Below are positions 41,866 to 52,722 of a DNA stretch of 64,000 nt, piece by piece; the first letter of the stretch is position 1, and the number at the start of each line of letters is the position of its first letter. The notes below the pieces were generated by a model. The model had not been told where the DNA came from, did not search any database, and saw nothing but the letters and a program-made list of their open reading frames with translations. Made by a program: the position numbers and the translations under genes. The DNA comes from Kiritimatiellia bacterium (GTDB lineage Bacteria; Verrucomicrobiota; Kiritimatiellia; CAIQIC01; JAGNIJ01). The stretch spans positions 1 through 64,000 of the forward strand of contig JAGNIJ010000004.1 of assembly GCA_018001225.1 (NCBI GenBank), in the 5' to 3' direction.

Positions 41866-44820
41866 TTGAACATCGCCGAGTTTATCGCGAAGTGGCAGAA
41901 GGTGGAGTTGAAGGAGCGATCCGCCGCACAGGAGCATTTCCTCGACCTGTGCGAGGTCCTCGGCCACCCCAAGCCCGCCGAGGCGGACCCCACGGGCGAG
42001 ACGTACGGCTTCGAGCGGGGCGCGGCCAGGCACGGCGGCGGCGACGGCTTCGCCGACGTGTGGAAGAAGGGCTTCTTCGGCTGGGAATACAAGGGCCGGC
42101 ACAAGGATCTCGACGCCGCCTACGACCAGTTGCTGCTCTATCGCGACGCGCTGGAGAATCCGCCGTTGCTGGTGGTCTGCGACATGGACCGCCTCGTCGT
42201 CCACACCAACTTTACCCGCACGGCCTCCGCGACGCACGAGCTGGCGCTCGACACGCTGGGCGAACCGCGCAGCCTGGAGATCCTGCGGGCCGTTTTCTTC
42301 GAGCCCGAGAAGCTGCGCCCCGGCAAGACCAGCGCGGCCATCACGCAGGAGGCCGCCCGGCAATTCGCCGGGATCGCCGAAACCATGCGGGCGCGCGGCC
42401 TCGACTCCGGCCGGGTCGCGCACTTCCTGGACCGGATCGTCTTCTGCCTCTTCGCCGAGGACATCGGCCTGCTGCCGGATCGGATTTTCACGCGCATCAC
42501 CGAAAAGGCCGGCGGGGACCCCGAAAAATTCGGCCGCTTTCTGGGCCAACTCTTCGAGGCCATGGCCCGGGGCGGGGAGTTCGGCCTGGAGAGCATCCGC
42601 CATTTCAACGGCAGCCTCTTCGACGACGCCTCCGGCCTCCCCCTCTCGGCGGAGGAAATCCGGCGGATCACCGAGGCCGCCCGGCTCGATTGGAGCGCCG
42701 TGGACCCCTCCATCTTCGGCACGCTCTTCGAGCGCGGCCTGGACCCGGCCAAGCGTTCCCAGCTCGGCGCGCACTTCACGGGCAAGGAGGACATCGAAAC
42801 CCTCGTGGACGCCGTGATCCTGCAGCCCCTTCGCCGGGAATGGGAAGAGGCCAGGACCGTCATCCGGAGCCTGTTGACCACGGGGAAGAAAACGGCGGCC
42901 GGGGCCGCCGGCCCCGGGCCGGCCTCACCGCGGCCGGCTGCAGCCAAGCCTCCGAATCCTGCCGCGCGGAAAAAGGCCCGCGGCGAGGCGGAGCGCATCC
43001 TGCACCGGTTCCTCGCGCGGCTGCAATCGGTCAAGGTGCTCGATCCCGCCTGCGGGTCCGGCAATTTCCTCTATGTCGCGCTCCAGAAACTCAAGGACCT
43101 GGAGAAAGAGGTCATCCTGCATTCCATGGGAAACGGCCTGGGCTCCTTCCTGCCCATGGTCGGCCCGTGGCAGCTCTATGGCCTCGAGCTCAACCCCTAC
43201 GCCCACGACCTGGCCCAGATGACCGTCTGGATCGGCTGGCTCCAGTGGATCAAGTTCAACGGCTTCGGCTCGCCCCAGGAACCCATCCTCCGGCCCATGA
43301 CCGGCAACTTCCAGTGCCGCGACGCCATCCTCAACGCCGACGGGACCGAACCCGACTGGCCGCGCGTGGACTTTATCGTCGGCAACCCGCCGTTCCTGGG
43401 CGGCAAGATGCTCCGGCGTGAACTGGGCGACGGCTACATGGACCGCCTGTTCGCCCTCTGGAACGACCGCGTGCCCCGCGAGGCCGACCTGTGCTGCTAC
43501 TGGTTCGAAAAGGCCCGCGCCCACATCGAGGCCGGCGGCGGCAAGCGCGCCGGCCTCCTCGCCACGCAGGGCATCCGCGGCGGCGCCAACCGCGAAGTCC
43601 TCAAACGGATCAAGGAAACCGGCGACATCTTCTGGGCCGTCTCGGACAAGGATTGGTTCCTCGACGGCGCCAACGTCCACGTCAGCCTCATCGCCTTCGA
43701 CAACGGCTCCGAAACCGACCGATACCTAGACGGTCTAGGTATCCAGACCATCAACGCCAATTTGACGCCCGCAACCGGCGATCTCACGACGGCCAGGCCT
43801 ATCACGGAGAATAGGGGCGTGGGTTTCATGGGCACCACCAAGCAAGGGCCTTTCGATGTTTCCGAAGAACTGGCCTTGAAATGGCTGCAGGAGCCCAACC
43901 CGAACGGCAGGCCCAATTCGGATGTCGTGGTCCCCTGGCTGAACGGCATGGACGTGACGCGCCGGAGCCGGGGCATGTGGATCGTTGACTTTTTCAATAT
44001 GACCGAATCCGAGGCGTCGCAATATGCGGCCCCCTTCAAGTATCTGTCCGAGCATGTCAAAGCCATGCGGGACGCCAACCCGCGTGCCTGGTATCGAAAA
44101 GAATGGTGGCAACTTTACGCTCAACGACCGGAAATGAGGCGAGCGATAGAGCCTCTTCATCGTTTTCTCGTCACTCCGACAGTATCAAAGCATCGTCTCT
44201 TTGTTTGGCAGACTGTTCCCAACAATCCGGATCACCAGCTCATCGTCTTCGCCCGTTCCGACGACTATTTCTTTGGCGTTTTGCATTCCCGCGCGCACGA
44301 GGTGTGGGCGCTAAAACTAGGGACCCGACTGGAGACGCGGCCACGCTACACCCCGACGACGTGTTTCGAGACGTTTCCGTTTCCGGCTGTAGGGGCGTCG
44401 CTTGCCGACGCCCGCGCCCGGGCTTCGCAAGCGAAGCCCCTACAGGAGGCCATCGCCGACGCCGCGCGGGAGTTGAACGAACTGCGCGAGCGGTGGCTGA
44501 ATCCGCCGGAATGGACGCGGGAGGAAATCCTGGAATTCCCCGGCACGCCCGGCGGGCCGTGGGCTCGGTACCTCGCGCCCGGCACGAGCGCCGTCCGCTA
44601 CCCGCGCCTCGTCCCGCGGGACGAGGCCTGCGCGAAGCACTTGAAAAAGCGCACCCTGACGGCGCTGTACAACGAGCGCCCCGCCTGGCTGGACCAGGCC
44701 CACCGGAAACTCGACGCCGCGGTCTTCGCCGCCTACGGCTGGCCCGCCGATCTTCCCGACGAGGCGATCCTGGAGCGCCTGCTGGCTTTGAACCGGGAAC
44801 AGGCGGTGGCGACGGACTGA
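41866..44820 (+). CDS. MmeI-like single-chain restriction-modification enzyme (type IIL/IIG)
   Basis: A 984-residue protein. A TTG start at 41866 has a GAGGTGG box 5 bases upstream, and no ATG fits. The N-terminal nuclease carries D64-x9-E74-x-K76 (DVWKKGFFGWEYK), exactly the MmeI spacing. A helical connector follows (about 120-380). The methyltransferase has motif I DPACGSGNFL from residue 393 and motif IV NPPF at 507-510. The target-recognition region (about 620-830) is visibly poorer in G+C. It would methylate adenine on one strand and cut nearby. A palindromic repeat is in frame at about residues 841-860. No separate methylase or specificity gene is adjacent. Confidence 0.85.
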   Translation: MNIAEFIAKWQKVELKERSAAQEHFLDLCEVLGHPKPAEADPTGETYGFERGAARHGGGDGFADVWKKGFFGWEYKGRHKDLDAAYDQLLLYRDALENPPLLVVCDMDRLVVHTNFTRTASATHELALDTLGEPRSLEILRAVFFEPEKLRPGKTSAAITQEAARQFAGIAETMRARGLDSGRVAHFLDRIVFCLFAEDIGLLPDRIFTRITEKAGGDPEKFGRFLGQLFEAMARGGEFGLESIRHFNGSLFDDASGLPLSAEEIRRITEAARLDWSAVDPSIFGTLFERGLDPAKRSQLGAHFTGKEDIETLVDAVILQPLRREWEEARTVIRSLLTTGKKTAAGAAGPGPASPRPAAAKPPNPAARKKARGEAERILHRFLARLQSVKVLDPACGSGNFLYVALQKLKDLEKEVILHSMGNGLGSFLPMVGPWQLYGLELNPYAHDLAQMTVWIGWLQWIKFNGFGSPQEPILRPMTGNFQCRDAILNADGTEPDWPRVDFIVGNPPFLGGKMLRRELGDGYMDRLFALWNDRVPREADLCCYWFEKARAHIEAGGGKRAGLLATQGIRGGANREVLKRIKETGDIFWAVSDKDWFLDGANVHVSLIAFDNGSETDRYLDGLGIQTINANLTPATGDLTTARPITENRGVGFMGTTKQGPFDVSEELALKWLQEPNPNGRPNSDVVVPWLNGMDVTRRSRGMWIVDFFNMTESEASQYAAPFKYLSEHVKAMRDANPRAWYRKEWWQLYAQRPEMRRAIEPLHRFLVTPTVSKHRLFVWQTVPNNPDHQLIVFARSDDYFFGVLHSRAHEVWALKLGTRLETRPRYTPTTCFETFPFPAVGASLADARARASQAKPLQEAIADAARELNELRERWLNPPEWTREEILEFPGTPGGPWARYLAPGTSAVRYPRLVPRDEACAKHLKKRTLTALYNERPAWLDQAHRKLDAAVFAAYGWPADLPDEAILERLLALNREQAVATD
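44387..44445. repeat. Two-hairpin repeat lying in frame within the restriction enzyme gene
   Basis: CTGTAGGGG (44387-44395) and CCCCTACAG (44437-44445) enclose GGCGTCG/CGACGCC (44394-44412) and GGGCTTCGC-aa-GCGAAGCCC (44420-44439). It adds about 20 residues rich in Ala between FPFPA and AIADAARELNEL without breaking the frame. Confidence 0.75.
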
Positions 44821-44866
44821 AGGAAGCTTTCCCGGAGACCCCGTACGGGTGAGAGGCGGCACGAAC

Positions 44867-44887
44867 GGCGTCGCGGGAGCTCCGCCC
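44867..44887. repeat. Isolated right arm of the TGGAGGG-type repeat
   Basis: Twenty-one bases identical to 40963-40983 (starting GGCGTCGCGG), 47 bases after the restriction-enzyme stop. The matching left arm is missing. Confidence 0.6.
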
Positions 44888-44894
44888 GACAGGA

Positions 44895-45036
44895 TTTCCA
44901 AACATTGGAAAAAACGGCCGGTATTTTTCCAATGATTGGAAAAGTCGGGGGGTGGTTTTTCCAATGATTGGAAAATAAGGCCCGAATTTTTCCAATGTTT
45001 GGAAAAAACGGCGGATAATTTTCCAATCATTGGAAA
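44895..45036. repeat. Array of five TTGGAAA hairpins with ~31-bp period
   Basis: Units TTTTCCAA-nnn-TTGGAAAA begin at 44895, 44925, 44957, 44988 and 45019 (steps of 30, 32, 31 and 31). The stems are perfect, 7 to 9 bp, with loops ACA, TGA, TGA, TGT and TCA. Spacers of 11-13 bases differ. T-runs on both sides make each unit terminator-like on either strand. The array fills the gap between two convergent genes. Confidence 0.85.
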
Positions 45037-45058
45037 CGGGCGGCGGCGAGCGCCGCCC

Positions 45059-48106
<3,048 letters not shown>

Positions 48107-48233
48107 GGAAACACCTTTTCCCGGGCGTACCCGGGCGATGCAGGCGGACAGAGTACGGGGCGATGGGGTTTAATGCAAGCGCCGGCGCGACGGACGCTTG
48201 ACCCGGTCCCGACGGCCCCGCACACTGGGGTTC

Positions 48234-49307
48234 ATGCACGAAGCCGAAGAAGCCGATGCGCCCCGGCCGGGACGGATCCGCCGGATCGCGCAAGGACTGC
48301 TCCTCGCGGCGCTGGCCGCGGGGCTCCTGGTCGCCGGGCTGGAACTCGCGTATCGCCGGCAGTGGGTGGACACGTACAAGCCGGAACTGCGGGCCTACAA
48401 CCCGCCGTCCGCCCTGGGCCCGTACGACCCGCGCGAAACGGTCGTGATCCTGGGCGACAGTTTCACGGCCGGCTGGGGCACGTACCCGGACCTCCTGCGC
48501 GAGCGGCTTCCCTACCTGCGCATCGTCAACGCGGGGGTGCCGGGCACGGGCATCGCGCAGGCCCGCCTCATCGCCCGCCGGCGGCTGGCGCAGTTCCCCC
48601 CGCGCCTCTGCATCTACCAGTTGTACGCGGGCAACGAGCTGTTCGACCTCCGCTACCCGTCCCGCGGCGAGGCCCTCGGGCCCGCGCGCAAGGCCTACTG
48701 GGCCGTCGCCAACCGGCTCCGGTTCGCGTCGTTCCTGAACTACCGGCTGGGCCAGGTCCGGCACGGCGCGCGCCTCGCCACGCGCCCGGAGACACGCCCT
48801 GCCCCGCCGGCGGCGGCGGAGGCGCCGTTCTCCGTGGAGAAGTACGACGCCCGCGAAAAGCTCTACCTCGCCGCGGAGCCGTCGCTGCTGGAGGACCAGG
48901 TCCTCGTTCGCGGCGAGCGGGCGCACGACTACGGGCGGCTGATGGGCGAACTCCGGGAGTTGCACGCCCTCTGCCGGGCGCGCGGGAGCCGGCTCGCGCT
49001 GCTCGTGATCCCCCACGCGTGCCAGGTCCACCCCGCGTACCTGGACCGGATGCGACAACTCGGCGCGCGGTTCGAGCAGCCGGATCGGATGCCGGAACTC
49101 GAGTATCCCTTCCTGTCGGGCCTCCGCGCGGCATTCGAGGGCGAGGCCGACGTGGAGATCATCGACGCGCTGCCCGACCTGCAGCAGGCGGAAGCGCGGG
49201 GCGAAACGGTTTATTTCCAGAACGACGGGCATCTGAACGCCCGCGGCCAGCGGCTAGTCGCGGACCGGCTGGCGCCGCTGCTGGAGCCGCTGGCCGGCGG
49301 CAAATGA
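48234..49307 (+). CDS. Membrane-anchored SGNH/GDSL hydrolase-like protein
   Basis: A 357-residue protein. A single membrane helix (residues 20-38) anchors an SGNH hydrolase fold. Block I is GDSFTAGWG with S76, an Asn in AGNE (N134) may be block III, and D331/H333 in NDGHLN form block V. Such proteins deacylate or acylate envelope glycans or lipids. The start at 48234 is preferred over an upstream GTG-type frame. The last 54 bases overlap the 3' end of the convergent aminomutase gene. Substrate unknown. Confidence 0.75.
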   Translation: MHEAEEADAPRPGRIRRIAQGLLLAALAAGLLVAGLELAYRRQWVDTYKPELRAYNPPSALGPYDPRETVVILGDSFTAGWGTYPDLLRERLPYLRIVNAGVPGTGIAQARLIARRRLAQFPPRLCIYQLYAGNELFDLRYPSRGEALGPARKAYWAVANRLRFASFLNYRLGQVRHGARLATRPETRPAPPAAAEAPFSVEKYDAREKLYLAAEPSLLEDQVLVRGERAHDYGRLMGELRELHALCRARGSRLALLVIPHACQVHPAYLDRMRQLGARFEQPDRMPELEYPFLSGLRAAFEGEADVEIIDALPDLQQAEARGETVYFQNDGHLNARGQRLVADRLAPLLEPLAGGK

Positions 49308-50423
49308 GTCGCCCGCCGCGAGGCGATAGCGGTACGTCCGGCCGGCGTGGTTCCGCAGCAGGAGATCCCGCCCTTTCCGCCCGAGGATATAGTCCGGCGA
49401 GACGGGCACCTTCCCGCCGCCGCCGGGCGCGTCGATCATGAACATGGGCGCGGCGTAGCCGCTGGTGTGCCCGTGCAGGCCGCGCAGGATTTCCAGGCCG
49501 TCCGCCACGGAGGCCCGGAACGCCGACGCGCCGACCACCGCGTCGCACTGGTGCAGGTAGTAGGGCTTCACGCGCATCCGCAGCAGGCCGCGCATGAGGC
49601 GGCGGATCGTGTCGGGCGAGTCGTTGATCCCGCGCAGCAGGACCGTCTGGCTGCCCATGGGCACACCGGCGTCCGCGAGGCGGGCGCAGGCGCGCTTCGC
49701 CTCCGGCGTCAGTTCGTCCGGGTGCGCGAAGTGCACGCTGACCCAGAGCGGCTGGCATTTTCCCAGCAGTCGCGCCAGGGCCGGCGTCACGCGTTGCGGC
49801 AGGACCGCGGGCACACGGGTGCTGATGCGAAGGAGCTCGAGGTGCGGGATGTGCCGGAGTTCCCAGAGCAGCCATTTCAGTTTCTCGTCCGAAAGCAGCA
49901 GCGGCTCGCCGCCCGAGATCACCACGTCGCGGATTTCCTGGTGCGCGCGGAGATAGGCCAGCGCGCGGCGCCAGTTGGCGCGGGAGGAGAGCCCCGCCCC
50001 GTCGCCCGCGAGGCGCGCGCGCGTGCAGTAGCGGCAGTAGGCCGGGCAGGCCCCCGTGACCAGGAACAGCGCGCGGTCCGGATACGTGTGCACCAGGCAG
50101 GGGACGGGACGATGCTTCTCCTCGCCCAGCGGGTCCTCGTACTCCCCCGCCCCGCGCCGGGTCTCGGCCATCGTCGGCACCACGACCCGGCGCAGCGGCG
50201 ACGCCGGGTGCAGCAGCGACGCATAGTAGGGAGTGACCGCGACGGGAAGCCGGAGCGGCCGGCCATCGAGGGCCGCGGCCTCCTCCGGCGCCAGGGGAAA
50301 CAGGCGCTCCAGGTCCGCCGCCGTCCGGGAGGCGTGCCGCGCCTGCCAGCGCCAATCGTTCCAGTCGCGGGCGGCAGCGCCGGGAAAGAAACGGCGGCGG
50401 AAGGCTGCGAGGTCGGCGGGCAT
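49254..50423 (-). CDS. KamA-family radical SAM aminomutase
   Basis: A 389-residue enzyme of the lysine 2,3-aminomutase family. The radical-SAM cysteines are C126, C130 and C133 (ACPAYCRYCTR). The PLP lysine is K338 in DAPGGGGKVP, and the substrate carboxylates D294 and D331 are in place. It resembles both lysine 2,3-aminomutase and EpmB, which makes (R)-beta-lysine for EF-P; no efp or epmA gene is nearby, so the choice is open. It lies seven bases after the LhgO-type gene in the same direction, so they are probably co-transcribed. Confidence 0.88.
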   Translation of the reverse strand: MPADLAAFRRRFFPGAAARDWNDWRWQARHASRTAADLERLFPLAPEEAAALDGRPLRLPVAVTPYYASLLHPASPLRRVVVPTMAETRRGAGEYEDPLGEEKHRPVPCLVHTYPDRALFLVTGACPAYCRYCTRARLAGDGAGLSSRANWRRALAYLRAHQEIRDVVISGGEPLLLSDEKLKWLLWELRHIPHLELLRISTRVPAVLPQRVTPALARLLGKCQPLWVSVHFAHPDELTPEAKRACARLADAGVPMGSQTVLLRGINDSPDTIRRLMRGLLRMRVKPYYLHQCDAVVGASAFRASVADGLEILRGLHGHTSGYAAPMFMIDAPGGGGKVPVSPDYILGRKGRDLLLRNHAGRTYRYRLAAGDSFAAGQRLQQRRQPVRD

Positions 50424-50430
50424 GGTCGCG

Positions 50431-51645
50431 TCAGCCCAACTGGAAATTCTTCTCCGCCATGGCCGCGATGGAGCGGCCGATGCTGATCGAGGCGGTCGCG
50501 GCGGGCGACGGGGCGTTGAGGACGTGGACCATGCGCTCGGCCTCGACGATCTTGAAGTCGTCGATCGGCGCGCCGTCCGGCCCGACGGCCTGCGCGCGGA
50601 CGCCGGCGCCGCCGGGCGTGAGGTCGTCCATGCCGATCTCGGGCATGAGCTTCTGGAGCGCGCGGACGAAGGCCTTCTTGCTGAACGAGCGGTAGAACTC
50701 CCCGAGGCCCATGCGCCAGTGCTTGGCGAACAGCTTGAGCGCGCCGGGATAGGTGAAGGTCTCGAACGAGTCGCGCAGGGAGAAGCTGGTCTTCGTGTAG
50801 CCCTCGCGCTTGAACGCCAGCACGGCGTTCGGGCCCGCCTCCACGCCGCCCTTGATCATGCGGGTGAAGTGGACGCCGAGGAACGGAAACTGCGGATCGG
50901 GCACGGGATAGACCAGGTGGCGGACGAGGTGGTGCTTGTCCGGCGCGAGCTCGTAGTACTCGCCGCGGAACGGGACGATTTTCACGCCGGGATTCACGCC
51001 GCAGAGCCGGGCCACGCGGTCCGACTGCAGGCCGGCGCAGTTGACGAGGTGCCGGGCCTTCACCACGCCCTGCGCGGTCTCCAGCGCCAGGCCGCCGGTT
51101 TCGCGCCGGACGCCGGTCACGCGCGCCGACGTGCGGATCTCGCCCCCGCCCTCGCGGACGATCCGGGCAAACGTCTCGGTGACCTGCGTGTAATCCACGA
51201 TGCCCGTCGTCGGGACCAGCAGCCCGGCGACGCCGGTGACGTGGGGTTCTTGCTCGCGGATGCCCTCCGGGGTGAGCCGGCGGATACCGTCCAGGCCGTT
51301 CGCCCGGCCGCGCTCCTCCAGGCGGTTGAGCGCCGGGATCTCCTCCTCCGAGGTGGCCACGACGATCTTGCCGCAGCGCTCGTGGGCGATGCCGCGCTCG
51401 GCGCAGAAGCGGTACATCGCCTCGCGGCCCGTGGTGCAGTTCAGCGCCTTGAGCGAGCCGGGCTTGTAGTAGAGGCCCGAATGGATCACCCCGCTGTTGT
51501 TGCCGGTCTGGTGCGCGGCGAGTTTCGGTTCCGCCTCGAGGACCGCGACCGAGCGCCCGGGTTTTTCGAGCAGGGCCATGGCCGTCGCCACGCCCACGAT
51601 GCCGCCGCCGACGATCGCCACGTCAAAGGTTTTCGATTCCTGCAC
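50431..51645 (-). CDS. lhgO: L-2-hydroxyglutarate oxidase-like FAD oxidoreductase
   Basis: A 404-residue FAD enzyme. The GTG start at 51645 is chosen because AGGAG lies 7 bases upstream; longer frames lack this. FAD-binding VAIVGGGIVGVATAMALLE is at residues 9-27. Family strings NNSGVIHSGLYY, GKIVVATSEEE and FPFLGVHFTRMIKGGVEAGPNAVL match LhgO (YgaF), which oxidises L-2-hydroxyglutarate and feeds electrons to the quinone pool. The neighbouring aminomutase gives no obvious pathway link. Confidence 0.9.
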   Translation of the reverse strand: MQESKTFDVAIVGGGIVGVATAMALLEKPGRSVAVLEAEPKLAAHQTGNNSGVIHSGLYYKPGSLKALNCTTGREAMYRFCAERGIAHERCGKIVVATSEEEIPALNRLEERGRANGLDGIRRLTPEGIREQEPHVTGVAGLLVPTTGIVDYTQVTETFARIVREGGGEIRTSARVTGVRRETGGLALETAQGVVKARHLVNCAGLQSDRVARLCGVNPGVKIVPFRGEYYELAPDKHHLVRHLVYPVPDPQFPFLGVHFTRMIKGGVEAGPNAVLAFKREGYTKTSFSLRDSFETFTYPGALKLFAKHWRMGLGEFYRSFSKKAFVRALQKLMPEIGMDDLTPGGAGVRAQAVGPDGAPIDDFKIVEAERMVHVLNAPSPAATASISIGRSIAAMAEKNFQLG

Positions 51646-51741
51646 GGTATTCTCCTGCCGGTTGTGCCACCGGGGCATGTTACATGGCACACCGGCGGCC
51701 GGTCCATCAAGGTCTTTCTGGGGCGGGGCGGACCCGGCGGG

Positions 51742-52722
51742 CTAAATGCCGCCGCCCGTGTCGTCCTTCGGCGGGGGCGCGAGCCAGCCCGCGCGGCGTC
51801 GCTCCTGGCAGCGCGGCGAGCCCTGCACCTCGCGCAGGATGCGCACGAGGTACTCGCCGATGACGCCGAGGGCCAGGAGGATGAGCCCGGCGGAGAGGGA
51901 GACCATGACCATCAGGGAGGTCCACCCCTCCACGTTGATGTTCTGCGCGTAGTACCGGTAAACCGTGCGGATCACGTACGCCACGCTGAAAAGGCAGAAC
52001 CCGAACCCGGCGGCCGCCATGGCGTGCAGCGGCAGCATGCCGACGTTGCAGACATAGTCGAGGGCCATGCGCAACTGCTTGTACAACGAGTAGTTCGTCC
52101 GGCCGGCGAACCGAGGCTCGTGCCGCACCGGCACATTGATGATCCGGCGCGTGGTCTGGTAGATCAGGGCGGCCAGGGCCGGGTTGCGCGTCCGCCACCG
52201 GATCAGCGAATCCACCACCGGGCGGCGCAGCGCGCGGAAGCTGGAGGAACACAGGCCGCGCGGGAGCTTGAACGCGCGCCGGTTCAGGAACCGGATCAGC
52301 GCGGAGCCCGCGTTCCGGTACCAGCGGTGGTGCTTCTCCTGGAAGCACCCGATCGCGGCGTCCATCTCCGGGTGCGCCGCCAGCGCCTCGATCAGCAACG
52401 GGATCTGGTCCGGCGGCTGCTGCAGGTCGTCGTCCATCGTCACCACGATGTCGCCTCGCGCGAGGGACAAGCCGAACAGGGTCGCCCGGTGCTGGCCGTA
52501 GTTGAGCATCAGGCTGACGGCCGCCACCCGCGGATACTCCCGGGCCAGCCGCTCCAGGACCGGCCATGTGTCGTCCGGCGAGGCGTCGTCCACGAGGATA
52601 ATCTCGTAAGGCCGCGCCAGGCCGTCCAAGGTCGCCGTCAACTGCCGGACCAGTTCGGGCAGGCAGTCCGCCGAGTGGTAGACGGGAATCACCACGGAAA
52701 GCAGTTTGCCGTTTTCGCTCAT
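51742..52722 (-). CDS. Family 2 glycosyltransferase, dolichyl/polyprenyl-phosphate mannose synthase-like
   Basis: A 326-residue GT2 enzyme. The GT-A domain has VVIPVYHSADCLPELVRQL, the nucleotide-binding VDDASPDDTW and the metal motif DDDLQQPPDQ. Two C-terminal membrane helices (about 225-290) match DPM1/ArnC/GtrB-type proteins that load a sugar onto undecaprenyl phosphate. It overlaps the upstream GT-C-like gene by ATGA; such pairs typically make and then use the polyprenyl-phosphate sugar. The last 30 residues are charged and cytoplasmic. Confidence 0.9.
   Translation of the reverse strand: MSENGKLLSVVIPVYHSADCLPELVRQLTATLDGLARPYEIILVDDASPDDTWPVLERLAREYPRVAAVSLMLNYGQHRATLFGLSLARGDIVVTMDDDLQQPPDQIPLLIEALAAHPEMDAAIGCFQEKHHRWYRNAGSALIRFLNRRAFKLPRGLCSSSFRALRRPVVDSLIRWRTRNPALAALIYQTTRRIINVPVRHEPRFAGRTNYSLYKQLRMALDYVCNVGMLPLHAMAAAGFGFCLFSVAYVIRTVYRYYAQNINVEGWTSLMVMVSLSAGLILLALGVIGEYLVRILREVQGSPRCQERRRAGWLAPPPKDDTGGGI

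Noticed and set aside
44895-45036. CRISPR-like array
   Set aside because: The repeated part is a 17-21 bp palindrome with 11-13 base spacers, far from CRISPR sizes, and no cas gene is present.
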